This document shows positions 51,328 through 61,088 of a stretch of DNA of 64,000 nucleotides, in pieces (the stretch's first letter is position 1; the number at the start of each line of letters is the position of its first letter). A program made the translations under genes and the position numbers. This stretch comes from Bacteroidetes bacterium UBA7662 (GTDB lineage Bacteria > Bacteroidota > Bacteroidia > UBA7662). The stretch covers positions 1 through 64,000 of the forward strand of contig DLHS01000009.1 of the NCBI GenBank assembly GCA_002483345.1, written 5' to 3'. Below the pieces are notes generated by a model. That model searched no databases. It worked only from the letters and a program-made list of their open reading frames with translations, and was not told where the DNA came from.

Positions 51328-52107
51328 TTACTTATTTGATTTAGCCGCTTTTTTTGCTTCGGCCTTGGCTTTCGCAGCTTCCTTTTTCTGCAAGGCTTTT
51401 TGTCTGGCTTTGGCCTTTTCAGCTTCTTTATCCGCTGCAGCTTTGGCTTTGGCGTCAACCAGCTTCTGGTCTATTTTTTTGAATTCAAAGCCTTTTTGTT
51501 CTGCTGCCGGACCCCATAGTTGGGTATGGTCGTGTTCAAAACCCCGATCTGCCCGGATGACTTTCTCTTCGTAAATCTCAATGGAAGAAGTAACATAAAA
51601 GGCATTCTTCTTGCCGTATTTACACTCTTTTCTGATGGTGGCCCCGGCATATTTGTTATCTCCCTTTTTATTGAAGATAATCGTGCATTCTGCCAGTCCG
51701 TTCAGATCAGCTTCTGGATCAAACCCTTCGAAAGGTTCCGGTTTCTGCCATTCTCCGGCATAACGCTCCATGTCTGTGAGTTCATAAATAACAGCCTCCC
51801 ATTGAAAGGCATTTACATCCGCAAAGCGGTAAATGCGCTGACTGATGATGACTTGTTTATCATCCGTAATTTCTTCGTACATCCAGATAGCGTCTGTTAC
51901 CAGATTTTCCCAGATGGGCACCACATAGGCGAAAGCTGCCTGTGCGGTTGTATCCCGGCGAACCTGACTCTGGTTTTGGTATTTACCCTGAAACCAGTCC
52001 GTTATTTTAATCAGATCTTTGGAAAACTTAGGCGGCATAAGAGCCTCGCTTGTCGTGCTGAACACAGACAGGGATATCATTAGAATCAGGAGCAGCTTTT
52101 TATACAT
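51328..52107 (-). CDS. CpeT/CpcT-like protein with a Lys/Ala-rich tail
   Basis: A 259-aa exported protein (start ATG 52107, signal ending TTSEA). Residues about 25-200 follow the CpcT/CpeT chromophore-lyase pattern: a start ITDWFQGKYQNQSQ, then ISQRIYRF, CTIIFNK, YAGATIRKECKYGKKNAFYVTSS (split here as two blocks) and DRGFEHDHTQLWGP. In cyanobacteria the fold attaches bilins to phycobiliproteins; Bacteroidota have none, so its ligand here is unknown. From about residue 205 the chain becomes a long KA-rich helix (AKAKAEAKKAAK), an unusual addition. It is a single gene convergent with tpx. Confidence 0.7.
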   Translation of the reverse strand: MYKKLLLILMISLSVFSTTSEALMPPKFSKDLIKITDWFQGKYQNQSQVRRDTTAQAAFAYVVPIWENLVTDAIWMYEEITDDKQVIISQRIYRFADVNAFQWEAVIYELTDMERYAGEWQKPEPFEGFDPEADLNGLAECTIIFNKKGDNKYAGATIRKECKYGKKNAFYVTSSIEIYEEKVIRADRGFEHDHTQLWGPAAEQKGFEFKKIDQKLVDAKAKAAADKEAEKAKARQKALQKKEAAKAKAEAKKAAKSNK

Positions 52108-52502
52108 GGTCTTAAATATCATGGGTCTTAAAATTACAACTGTATACTAAACTAAACAGCTTTCAGTGACATTTTCTTATATCTCACCCATTTTTAGCTG
52201 ATTTTCAGGCTAGTTGACACCTGCTTTCTTAACCTTCCCTTAAAGTAGGTCAATAAACTTTTTGCAACAATCTGTATTTCAATTACTTAAATAATTTAAA
52301 GGCTGTTGTGCAAAAGTCCAAAATGGTTGTGGACAACGGCGGTCGTTTGTTTTCAAAATTTGTAAAGTCGCTGAACACGCTACAGCCCATTCCACTTCGT
52401 ATTTCACTTGCTATCGGAAGACCAGCCGGTAGAAGGAAAGTTTTTCGGGTTGGTTCTGTATCGTACAGCTTCCTTTAACTGACTGAAACAGAGCTAATAA
52501 TT
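52108..52502. other. Upstream region of the ribonucleotide reductase genes
   Basis: About 395 nt between the CpeT-like gene (-) and nrdB (+). I find no exact -7/-33 promoter pair and no NrdR-type box. One 51-codon open frame (52323-52478) ends 24 nt before nrdB, but lacks family features and is not called. Confidence 0.6.
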
Positions 52503-53471
52503 ATGGTTGAGCACATTTTACAAGAGAACAAAGACCGCTTCGTCCTGTTCCCCATCAAACATCCCGACATTTGGGAATATTACAAAAAATCAGAAGCCAG
52601 TTTCTGGACGGCAGAGGAAATTGATCTTTCTCAGGATCAGACAGACTGGGAAAACCGGTTAAATGCCGACGAGAAGCATTTTATCAAACATGTGCTCGCA
52701 TTTTTTGCTGCTTCGGATGGTATTGTGAATGAAAATCTCGCCATAAACTTCCTCAATGAGGTACAATATCCGGAGGCCCGCTGTTTTTATGGTTTTCAGG
52801 TAATGATGGAAAATATCCACTCTGAAACCTATTCATTGCTCATTGATACATACATCAAAGATCCGGTCGAGAAAGATTATCTCTTCCATGCGGTGGAGAA
52901 CCTGCCCTGCGTAGCCAAAAAAGCCGACTGGGCTTTGCGTTGGATCAGCAATGGCTCATTCATGGAGCGACTGATTGCCTTTGCAGCCGTAGAGGGCATC
53001 TTCTTCTCGGGTAGTTTCTGCTCTATTTTCTGGTTGAAAAAACGGGGGTTGATGCCCGGTCTGACTTTCTCCAACGAGCTCATCAGTCGGGATGAAGGTT
53101 TACACCGCGACTTTGCCTGTCTGCTGTACACCCGTCACCTGCAGCATAAAATGGATCCGGCCCGTGTGGTTGAAATCATCACGGATGCTGTCGAAATTGA
53201 AAAAGAATTCGTGAGTGATGCCATTCCTGTCAGGCTGATAGGTATGAATGCCGACCTCATGTGTCAGTATATAGAGTTTGTGGCCGACCACCTGCTGACC
53301 ACACTTGGTTTGCCGAAACACTACCATGCCACCAATCCATTCGACTTCATGGAGCTGATTTCAATGGAAGGCAAGACAAACTTCTTTGAGAAGCGTGTAG
53401 CTGAATACAAAAAGGCTGGTGTTGGCACCAACCGTGAGAAGCAATCGTTCAGCATCGACGAAGATTTTTAA
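52503..53471 (+). CDS. nrdB: Ribonucleotide reductase small subunit, eukaryotic-type class I
   Basis: The R2 subunit, 322 aa, which forms the tyrosyl radical needed for deoxynucleotide synthesis. Metal ligands are D41 (in EEIDLSQD), E103 and H106 (in MMENIHSE), and the radical tyrosine is Y110 four residues on. The FFAASDGIVNENL and PGLTFSNELISRDEGLH blocks and the C-terminal FSIDEDF, which docks to R1, match animal and viral R2 proteins very closely. It is followed 26 nt later by nrdA. The start ATG lies just 24 nt after a short spurious frame. Confidence 0.95.
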   Translation: MVEHILQENKDRFVLFPIKHPDIWEYYKKSEASFWTAEEIDLSQDQTDWENRLNADEKHFIKHVLAFFAASDGIVNENLAINFLNEVQYPEARCFYGFQVMMENIHSETYSLLIDTYIKDPVEKDYLFHAVENLPCVAKKADWALRWISNGSFMERLIAFAAVEGIFFSGSFCSIFWLKKRGLMPGLTFSNELISRDEGLHRDFACLLYTRHLQHKMDPARVVEIITDAVEIEKEFVSDAIPVRLIGMNADLMCQYIEFVADHLLTTLGLPKHYHATNPFDFMELISMEGKTNFFEKRVAEYKKAGVGTNREKQSFSIDEDF

Positions 53472-53497
53472 TCTGACAATCCTAAACCAGCCCAACC

Positions 53498-55891
53498 ATG
53501 CAAGTAATCAAAAGAGATGGCCGGAGGGAACCGGTAAAGTTTGACAAAATCACCTCGCGCATCGAAAAGATGTGCTACGGTTTAAATCCCGAATATGTAG
53601 AGCCCATTGAAGTAGCCAAAAAAGTTATCAATGGTCTTTTCGACGGTGTAACCACCACCCAGCTTGACGATCTGGCGGCGGAAGTAGCCGCATCGATGAC
53701 GGCTTTACACCCTGATTATGCCATACTCGCGGCCCGCATCGCGGTATCCAACCTCCACAAGGAAACGAAAAAATCGTTTTCGGAAACCATGCGCGATCTG
53801 CATCAGTATATCGACAAAAAAACCAATTCACCGGCTTCGCTGATTGCTGACGATGTGATGGAAATCATAGACAGACATGCCGACGAACTGGACTCAGCCA
53901 TCATCTACAGCAGGGATTACGATTACGATTATTTCGGTTTCAAAACCCTCGACCGGTCGTATCTGCTGAAAATTGATGGCAAAATCGTGGAACGCCCGCA
54001 GCACATGCTTATGCGTGTAGCCGTTGGTATTCACCGGGATGACATTGAAGCCGCTATAAAAAGTTATGAGCTGATGAGTGAGCGTTGGTTTACCCACGCT
54101 ACCCCTACCCTGTTCAATGCGGGCACTCCCAAACCACAACTGTCGAGTTGTTTCCTGTTATCGGCACAAGACGACAGCATTGATGGCATCTACAACACCC
54201 TGAAACAATGCGCCAAAATCAGCCAGTCGGCTGGTGGTATCGGCCTCAGCATCCACAACGTAAGGGCCACCGGCAGTTACATCAAGGGCACCAATGGCAC
54301 CTCCAACGGTATTGTGCCGATGCTTCGGGTGTTCAACGATACCGCGCGTTATGTAGATCAGGGTGGTGGTAAACGCAAAGGTTCGTTTGCCATCTATCTG
54401 GAGCCCTGGCATGCCGATGTTTTCGACTTCCTGGATTTGAAAAAGAACCATGGTAAGGAAGAAATGCGTGCCCGTGACCTGTTCTACGCTATGTGGATTC
54501 CTGATTTATTCATGAAACGGGTGGAGGCCAACGGTGACTGGAGTTTGTTCTGTCCGAACGAAGCCCCTGGTTTGTACGATTGCTGGGGTGAAGAGTTTGA
54601 AAAACTCTATCACCGTTACGAGCAGGAAGACAGGGCCCGTCGCACCGTAAAAGCGCAGGATCTGTGGTTTGCCATACTTGAATCGCAAATCGAAACGGGT
54701 ACCCCTTATCTGTTGTACAAAGATGCCTGCAATGGCAAAAGCAACCAGCAGAACCTCGGCACCATCCGCTCGAGCAACCTTTGCACAGAGATAGTAGAGT
54801 ATACCTCGAAAGATGAAGTAGCTGTCTGTAACCTCGCGTCGCTGGCATTGCCCCGCTTTGTAAAGGCCGACAAAACCTTTGACCACGAGCGTTTGTATGA
54901 AATCGCGTATACCGTTACCCTCAACCTCAACAAGGTAATTGACGTAAATTATTACCCCATTGAGGAGGCAAGACGTTCGAATATGCGTCACCGTCCGATT
55001 GGTATCGGGGTACAGGGACTGGCCGATGCATTTATCCTGATGCGTTATGCCTTTGATTCACCTGAAGCCAAGGCTTTGAACCGGGACATCTTCGAAACCA
55101 TCTATTTCGCGGCCATGACGGCCTCGAAAGACCTGGCGATCAAAGACGGAGCTTATGAGACCTTCCCGGGTTCACCCACTTCAAAAGGAATCTTCCAGTT
55201 TGATATGTGGAACGTAACGCCAACCGACCGTTGGGACTGGGCAAGCCTCAAAAAAGAAGTGGTGAAACACGGTATCCGCAACTCTTTGTTGCTGGCCCCG
55301 ATGCCAACGGCTTCTACCAGCCAGATTTTAGGTAACAACGAGTGTTTTGAGCCGTATACCTCCAACATTTACAGCCGCCGGGTACTGAGTGGTGAATTTG
55401 TAGTGGTAAACAAACACCTGCTCCGCGATCTGATTGAGATGGGTATCTGGAGTCTGGAACTGAAAGACAAAATCATATCCGCCAACGGCTCGGTACAAGG
55501 TATTGCGGAGATTCCGGACGAGCTCAAGGAAATCTACAAAACTGCCTGGGAGATCAAACAAAAAACCATCATCGACATGGCGGCCGACCGGGGCGCATTC
55601 ATCTGTCAGAGTCAGAGCATGAATGTGTTCATGAGCGAAGTGAATTTTGCCAAGCTGACTTCGATGCACTTCCACGCCTGGAAGAGTGGCTTGAAGACAG
55701 GCATGTATTACCTGCGTACACGTGCTGCTGCCAATGCGGTGAAATTTACCATTGCCAAACAGGCGGAAGTGGCATTAGAACCTAAAACAGCCATTGAAGC
55801 AGATGGTGTCGACCTTAGCAAAGAGGAGGCACTGGCACAAATGGCCTGTTCACTCGATAATCCGGATGCCTGCGAAGCCTGTGGCAGCTGA
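53498..55891 (+). CDS. nrdA: Ribonucleotide reductase large subunit, class I
   Basis: The R1 subunit, 797 aa, which reduces ribonucleoside diphosphates. An N-terminal ATP-cone (MQVIKRDGRREPVKFDKI) indicates allosteric control of activity. Active-site residues are seen in PQLSSCFLL, NLCTEIVEY and PMPTASTSQILGNNECFEPYTSN, and the C-terminal redox pair in CEACGS. Length and motifs agree with the eukaryotic-like class Ia enzymes that pair with the R2 just upstream. A strong terminator follows. Confidence 0.96.
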   Translation: MQVIKRDGRREPVKFDKITSRIEKMCYGLNPEYVEPIEVAKKVINGLFDGVTTTQLDDLAAEVAASMTALHPDYAILAARIAVSNLHKETKKSFSETMRDLHQYIDKKTNSPASLIADDVMEIIDRHADELDSAIIYSRDYDYDYFGFKTLDRSYLLKIDGKIVERPQHMLMRVAVGIHRDDIEAAIKSYELMSERWFTHATPTLFNAGTPKPQLSSCFLLSAQDDSIDGIYNTLKQCAKISQSAGGIGLSIHNVRATGSYIKGTNGTSNGIVPMLRVFNDTARYVDQGGGKRKGSFAIYLEPWHADVFDFLDLKKNHGKEEMRARDLFYAMWIPDLFMKRVEANGDWSLFCPNEAPGLYDCWGEEFEKLYHRYEQEDRARRTVKAQDLWFAILESQIETGTPYLLYKDACNGKSNQQNLGTIRSSNLCTEIVEYTSKDEVAVCNLASLALPRFVKADKTFDHERLYEIAYTVTLNLNKVIDVNYYPIEEARRSNMRHRPIGIGVQGLADAFILMRYAFDSPEAKALNRDIFETIYFAAMTASKDLAIKDGAYETFPGSPTSKGIFQFDMWNVTPTDRWDWASLKKEVVKHGIRNSLLLAPMPTASTSQILGNNECFEPYTSNIYSRRVLSGEFVVVNKHLLRDLIEMGIWSLELKDKIISANGSVQGIAEIPDELKEIYKTAWEIKQKTIIDMAADRGAFICQSQSMNVFMSEVNFAKLTSMHFHAWKSGLKTGMYYLRTRAAANAVKFTIAKQAEVALEPKTAIEADGVDLSKEEALAQMACSLDNPDACEACGS

Positions 55892-55921
55892 GAAGAGTGT
55901 CTAATTTATTGGAATATGAAC

Positions 55922-55947
55922 AAAAGGCGCCTCTGGGCGCCTTTTTT
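55922..55947 (+). terminator. Rho-independent terminator of nrdBA
   Basis: A 10-bp perfect stem AAAAGGCGCC / GGCGCCTTTT with a 4-nt loop and a T-tract, 31 nt after the nrdA stop. Confidence 0.9.
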
Positions 55948-55985
55948 CCTGTTTAAAGTCGTGCATAACTTTTGGAAATTGTCGA

Positions 55986-56015
55986 TTGTACCCAAAAACC
56001 GTTAAAGTATATTTG
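55986..56015 (+). promoter_or_regulatory. Bacteroidota promoter of the outer membrane protein
   Basis: TTG (55986-55988), a 19-nt spacer and TATATTTG (56008-56015, exact TAnnTTTG). The start point would be near 56022, 16 nt before the ATG. Confidence 0.6.
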
Positions 56016-56037
56016 ATATACCTTAAAACCACCCATT

Positions 56038-56742
56038 ATGAAAAAAATCATTGCATTCGCCTCACTGGCATTGTTGTTCAGTGGAGCAGTTTCAGCGCAA
56101 AAGGCTACCAGCGGTGCTATCACCGTGGAGGGCCAGCTTTCTCTCTGGGGCCCGACACAAGTAGTTGCCCCTATCATCCGGGGTCGTTACTTCATTACAG
56201 ACGATCTGGCTGCCCGCTTACAATTGGGCTTCTATTCCAACAACAACACCAGTAATTTTACAGAAAACCCTGATGGCACCGGTGGCACCGGTTCAAGAGA
56301 GCGCTCAAACAGCATGTTTGACATTCGTCTCGGCATTGAAAAACACCTTTCCGGTACAGATAAACTGAGCCCTTATCTGGGAGCTGAGTTTATGTTCGGA
56401 AGTGGCTCTGCCTCAGAAACCTGGACCAACTCAAACAACGGTACTTCTTATACCCTCAACGACAGAGGCAGTATCGACGGAGCCTGGTCTGGTGGCTTCC
56501 TGACTTATGCTCCCGGTACAACCATTGGCTTTAATGTGCTGGTGGGTGCCGACTACTACCTTGTAGAGAAACTGTACATAGGCGGTGAGTTCGGATATGG
56601 CTTCATGTCGAATTCAGGACCCGATGTTACCACAGAACTCAGCGTTGGTGGTGTAACCGGCAAAACAGTAGCGCCAGGTGGTTCCAGCAGCGGTCTGGGT
56701 ATGTACAATACCGCAGGGCTGCGTATTGGTCTGAAGTTTTAA
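56038..56742 (+). CDS. Outer membrane beta-barrel protein
   Basis: A 234-aa exported protein (signal ending AVSAQKA) with the 8-stranded barrel rhythm of the OMP_b-brl family: repeats such as GRYFITDDLAARLQLGFYSN and GVDYYLVEKLYIGGEFGYGFM, and the end AGLRIGLKF with a terminal aromatic. Such small barrels are abundant in the outer membrane of Bacteroidota, with structural or unknown roles. It is a single gene with its own promoter and terminator. Confidence 0.82.
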   Translation: MKKIIAFASLALLFSGAVSAQKATSGAITVEGQLSLWGPTQVVAPIIRGRYFITDDLAARLQLGFYSNNNTSNFTENPDGTGGTGSRERSNSMFDIRLGIEKHLSGTDKLSPYLGAEFMFGSGSASETWTNSNNGTSYTLNDRGSIDGAWSGGFLTYAPGTTIGFNVLVGADYYLVEKLYIGGEFGYGFMSNSGPDVTTELSVGGVTGKTVAPGGSSSGLGMYNTAGLRIGLKF

Positions 56743-56762
56743 CAGACGAATCTCTTAAATCA

Positions 56763-56790
56763 GGCCATTCCTCAGGGGATGGCCTTTTTT
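56763..56790 (+). terminator. Rho-independent terminator after the outer membrane protein
   Basis: The stem GGCCAT / ATGGCC (56763-56768, 56779-56784) with a 10-nt loop is followed by TTTTTT. About 20 nt after it, CGAGAGGCGAGAGGCGAGA (56801-56819) repeats the arm motif of the fold-back at 11085. Confidence 0.85.
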
Positions 56791-56907
56791 GTTTAGACAT
56801 CGAGAGGCGAGAGGCGAGAAAAAAACTATGCCTGTGTAGATTATAAAAACCAGCCTGCTAGGTGGCCCGCCTGAGAACATACAGCTGGTTACTGTTTATA
56901 TGGATTT

Positions 56908-58395
56908 TTAAACCGGTGCTACCAGGTATAAATGCTGTCTGGCTCTTGTAATGGCGGTATACAGCCAGCGTTGGTATAATTCATCGCTGCCGTAGGCCTT
57001 TTCCATCAACACAAAAACATGCGGCCATTCCCCGCCCTGGGCTTTGTGGGTTGTAATGGCATAAGGATATTTTAGCTGCAACGCATTCAGATAGGGATCG
57101 TACGGCCCGTAAGTCTCCGCGTTTTTACGGGCGATCAGCAGTAGCTGATATGCCGGCTGCGAAAGGCCTGCTTCTTTGCTGTCGAGCAAATTGTACAACA
57201 CCCTGCCTTGCCGGATGTGCCGGCGTCCCTTCAAGTCCACAAAAGCATACTCGGCTTTCAGCCATTGTAAACCGGCATACTCTTCCAGTTGCCCTCCATG
57301 GTTTATCAGGTCTATTTCTTCGCCATTGGCAATGAAGTCTGTTTTGTTGAGATAATGATTCCGTATCACCAGCATGGATTCGCCCGGAACAGGCATTTTC
57401 TGCTCTGCTGCATGCAGCAATCGTCTGAATTTTTTATTGATCCGCTGCGCCCAGAAGTTAGAATAAGTAACCATCGCTACCTGATCGGGGTTTTGCTTAT
57501 ACAGCTCCAGGTATAGCTCCAGGGCGGCATCCACCGAATGGAACTGCCCGATATCCTCCGGCAACTCAAAAGTAGCGGGATCAAACCGACGTCGTTGCTC
57601 CAGTTGGTCCCGTAATTCGGTGGCCATCTGCAGTATACCTGAATAGCTTTGCTGTCGCTTCACTTTCCGGAGGGTAAATTCCAGACTTTCAATACCCCTC
57701 GTTTTCAGATCTGCCGGTGTCAGCGCTGCGGATCTCAGTTCCTGTACCGGGGGCAACTGAAAAGGATCGCCCACAAAAATGATACGGTTCCAGCCGCTGT
57801 TACCGAATACGTAACGGAGCAGGTCGTCCAGCAGGCCATTGGTACGCATCAGTCCTTCTTTATTAGGCATGGATCCCAGCATAGATGCCTCATCCACAAT
57901 AAAAACAGCAGGTTCCTCTGTTTCAAATTCCCGTAGCATAAAGGTAAATCCACTCACATGCCCACCCGCATCAAAGCGCTCCTCCAGCATATAAATCTGC
58001 TTATGGATGGTACTCGCCTCTTTGCCGGTTCTGTTGGCCAGCACTTTAGCAGCCCTGCCTGTGGGTGCCAGCAGGTAGCAGGGTATTCCGGTGTTCGTAA
58101 GCTGGTCAACCAGTCCCTGCATCAGACTTGTTTTGCCGGTTCCGGCAGATCCCTTCAAGACAAATGCGGTTCCCGGCTCCCCGTCGGTCAGATAACCGGC
58201 AAGGGCAAAAAGCAACTCCCGCTGCTCCTCATCCGCCTCCATGTGCAGCTTATCCAAAAGCGCTTCTGCAAGCCCTGTAACCGTATCCGGAACGGCTGTT
58301 TTGCCGGAACCAAACCAGGACCGTATAAAATACTGCAAATGCTGATCGACAGCCTGCTGAACCGCCTCCAGGTCGTCAGGTGAAAAAACGGACAT
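56908..58395 (-). CDS. RecD-like superfamily 1 DNA helicase
   Basis: A 495-aa ATPase. Walker A is GSAGTGKTSLMQ (about residue 80), followed by LLAPTGRAAKVLANRTG, AVFIVDEASMLGS (motif II), GDPFQLPPV (motif III) and the C-terminal YAITTHKAQGGEWPHVFV and WLYTAITRARQHL (motifs V and VI). The order is that of RecD/Pif1-type SF1B helicases, which are 5'-3'. It lacks the extra N-terminal region of RecD2, so a short RecD-like helicase in repair is most likely. No RecB or RecC is nearby. It is divergent from the DUF5686 gene. Confidence 0.85.
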   Translation of the reverse strand: MSVFSPDDLEAVQQAVDQHLQYFIRSWFGSGKTAVPDTVTGLAEALLDKLHMEADEEQRELLFALAGYLTDGEPGTAFVLKGSAGTGKTSLMQGLVDQLTNTGIPCYLLAPTGRAAKVLANRTGKEASTIHKQIYMLEERFDAGGHVSGFTFMLREFETEEPAVFIVDEASMLGSMPNKEGLMRTNGLLDDLLRYVFGNSGWNRIIFVGDPFQLPPVQELRSAALTPADLKTRGIESLEFTLRKVKRQQSYSGILQMATELRDQLEQRRRFDPATFELPEDIGQFHSVDAALELYLELYKQNPDQVAMVTYSNFWAQRINKKFRRLLHAAEQKMPVPGESMLVIRNHYLNKTDFIANGEEIDLINHGGQLEEYAGLQWLKAEYAFVDLKGRRHIRQGRVLYNLLDSKEAGLSQPAYQLLLIARKNAETYGPYDPYLNALQLKYPYAITTHKAQGGEWPHVFVLMEKAYGSDELYQRWLYTAITRARQHLYLVAPV

Positions 58396-58523
58396 AGACC
58401 GAAATTAAAGCAAATACTGCGCTTCTTTTCAGAATTTACAGCTTAAACACAACACACCGTGACTATTTGTACGGATATCCCCTATTTTCACGATTCTGGC
58501 CTGATTTAGGCGGTTGCCATTTT

Positions 58524-61022
58524 ATGACACATCGACTCCAGCTGCTTTGTTTCTGCCTGCTCCTTGCCCTGCCTTCAGTGGCTCAGTACGCTGTTAAGGG
58601 AATCGTAACAGATGCACAAAGCGGGCAGGCGCTGCCTTTTGTAAACATCGTATGGAACGACAGTCGCCATGGCACAACTTCCGATATAGATGGCCGTTTT
58701 GAGCTGAAATCAAATCAACCCTTTGAAAAAATCCTGTTCTCCTATGTCGGCTACGAGATAAAGACCATTTTAAACCCCGGTGCAGACCCTCTCCGGGTAG
58801 GGATGGCACGGAAAAGCCTTACCCTACAGGAAGTCGCTGTAATTGCCGGCGAAAACCCCGCCCATCGTATTATACGTGCAGCAGTTGACCGGCGCGACCA
58901 CAATGACCCGGAAAAGCTGAGCAGTTTCCGCTATACGGCCTATAATAAATTTGTTGTAACCGTGGATACCAACGACGTACTGCTTGATACCATCCCTTAC
59001 CGGCGCATAAAAACGGCTGCGGGTGTTGATTCCGTGGTGGTAGATTCGAGTCGCATCCGGACGAGTGATTATTTCCGGAAGCGGGATCTGTTCCTCACCG
59101 AATCGGTCAGTCAGCGCAGTTTCAGGGCTCCTGATTTAAGCCAGGAACGGGTTCTTGCCTTGCGCACCTCTGGTCTTAAATCACCTGAATTTCTGCTGTT
59201 ATCCTCCCAGATGCAGTCCTTCAGCTTTTACAAAGATTACATTGAAATTTTGCAGACGCGGTACCTCAACCCGCTTTCGCCCGGCAGTACCAGCCGGTAT
59301 TTCTTTCAAATAGAAGATACCTCCTACCAGGCTCCTGATACTGTTTTTGTCATTTCTTTCAGGCCAAAAACCGGCAAAAATTTCAAGGGGATGAAAGGTT
59401 TGCTGTATATAAATACCAATGGTTATGCGCTTCAGAATGTAATTGCCTCACCGGCCGATTCACTGGAAAGCATGCAAATCTCTATCCGACAGTTGTACAA
59501 ACAGGTAAACGGACATAAGTGGTTTCCGGAGCAGCTCCATACCGATATCATCCTGGGCGGTATTGTCCTTAACGGCATGCAGCCGGTTGCGCTGGGGCGC
59601 TCTTACCTGCGAGATATAGAACTTGAACCCGCACTCTCCCGCAAGGAAATCGGCACCAACGGGGTAGAAGTAGCGAACGGAGCATACCAGACTCCTCCGG
59701 CGTTCTGGCAAACCTACAGAATAGAGGGCAGCGAAGGCCGGGACCAGGAAACCTACCGGTATCTGGATAGTCTGAGCAGCGAACATCAGCTGGAGCAGCG
59801 ACTCAAATATGCCATGGCACTGGCAACCGGGCGACTGGCCCTTGGTCCGGTCGACCTGCGGTTAAAAGAAATGCTGGCTGCCAACCGATACGAAGGTTTG
59901 CGATTGGGTTTAAGTCTGGCAACCAACGACAAGGTATCCCGGTGGTTTTCGGTAGGTGGTTACCTTGCCTGGGGTTTTCAGGACCGGCAGGGTAAATATG
60001 GTGGTAATGCCGATTTTTATCTGGATACCCGTAAAAACTGGCGGATTTCTGTTGCTCACAGAAATGATCTCGAGGAATCGGGGGGATATCGTTTTTTCAA
60101 CGCCGATGCGGCCCTGTTTTCACAGCATTCTGAGGTGTTATGGCCACTTTTCAGACAGTATTTTGACAGAAATCTACAGGAAAATGAGTTCAGACTGCAG
60201 TTCCTCAACCAGCGGTACCTGAGCGGCACCATCGGATTAAGGACGGTAAACAAGGAGCAGACTCCCTGGTACCGTTACCGGTACCTGCCTGATGAGACAG
60301 TAGCAGATATGCTCCCGCCAGACCAGCTGGCGGCTCTGCCTGCGAACCGTTTTCAATACACAGAACTTCGCTTTCAGTTACGGTATGCTTTTCGGGAACG
60401 TTATGTAAAGCTGAGTAATCAGCAGCACAGCCTTGGCACCAGCTATCCGGTTGTATCAGTCAATTACAGCAGGGGGCTGAAAATCCTGTCGGGCGATTAT
60501 GACTTTCACCGGATGGAACTGCGCATTGAAAAAACCTTTGTGATACGCAATGCCGGATCGAGTAATCTGCAGCTGAATGCAGGGATGGCCATTGGAAACG
60601 ACCTGCCGTTGAATTTACTTTATTTCACCCGTGGTATAGGGTCAGATAAGGTTGTATATGCGCAGCATAGTTTTCAAACCATTGATGCGAACGACTTTGT
60701 GAATGACCGTTTTATAACCCTGCACTGGCGCCATAGTTTTGAATCTTTATTATTCAGAACTGCCAAACAAGCTCCTGTTTTCGCTCTTGAAAACAGGCTG
60801 ATTTTCGGCACATTGCGGCATCCGGGCAGGCATGTCATGACCGCGCCTGTGAACGTATTTATCCGGTCGCTGGAAAGAGGATATTTTGAAAGTGGCCTGA
60901 CCCTGAGCAGAATTAAAATTGCGAGGCAGATGTGGGGTTTTGGTGTCTTCTATGGCTATGGTCCGAACCAAAAACCAGCCTTAAAAGACAATCTTGCCGT
61001 TAAGCTGATTTTCGGAATATAA
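58524..61022 (+). CDS. DUF5686 protein with carboxypeptidase-regulatory-like domain
   Basis: An 832-aa exported protein from ATG 58524 (signal ending SVAQYA). The N-terminal ~95 residues are a CarboxypepD_reg-like domain (VKGIVTDAQSGQALPFVNIVW to ILFSYVGYE, split here), as in TonB-dependent receptors. The remainder is the DUF5686 barrel-like region; it starts with IIRAAVDRRDHNDPEKLSSFRYTAYNKF and ends with strands like DNLAVKLIFGI. Such proteins are typical of Bacteroidota outer membranes and of unknown function; some link to siderophore or sugar uptake. It is a single gene divergent from the helicase. Confidence 0.8.
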   Translation: MTHRLQLLCFCLLLALPSVAQYAVKGIVTDAQSGQALPFVNIVWNDSRHGTTSDIDGRFELKSNQPFEKILFSYVGYEIKTILNPGADPLRVGMARKSLTLQEVAVIAGENPAHRIIRAAVDRRDHNDPEKLSSFRYTAYNKFVVTVDTNDVLLDTIPYRRIKTAAGVDSVVVDSSRIRTSDYFRKRDLFLTESVSQRSFRAPDLSQERVLALRTSGLKSPEFLLLSSQMQSFSFYKDYIEILQTRYLNPLSPGSTSRYFFQIEDTSYQAPDTVFVISFRPKTGKNFKGMKGLLYINTNGYALQNVIASPADSLESMQISIRQLYKQVNGHKWFPEQLHTDIILGGIVLNGMQPVALGRSYLRDIELEPALSRKEIGTNGVEVANGAYQTPPAFWQTYRIEGSEGRDQETYRYLDSLSSEHQLEQRLKYAMALATGRLALGPVDLRLKEMLAANRYEGLRLGLSLATNDKVSRWFSVGGYLAWGFQDRQGKYGGNADFYLDTRKNWRISVAHRNDLEESGGYRFFNADAALFSQHSEVLWPLFRQYFDRNLQENEFRLQFLNQRYLSGTIGLRTVNKEQTPWYRYRYLPDETVADMLPPDQLAALPANRFQYTELRFQLRYAFRERYVKLSNQQHSLGTSYPVVSVNYSRGLKILSGDYDFHRMELRIEKTFVIRNAGSSNLQLNAGMAIGNDLPLNLLYFTRGIGSDKVVYAQHSFQTIDANDFVNDRFITLHWRHSFESLLFRTAKQAPVFALENRLIFGTLRHPGRHVMTAPVNVFIRSLERGYFESGLTLSRIKIARQMWGFGVFYGYGPNQKPALKDNLAVKLIFGI

Positions 61023-61088
61023 AGCCACACCGGATACATCCAAGCAGTTGGATAATTGCCTATTTTCGGAGCGATTTTTGAAACTACT

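Noticed and set aside
52323..52478. A 51-codon frame just upstream of nrdB.
   Set aside because: No signal, membrane segment or motif, no terminator, and no support beyond being open; chance is likely.
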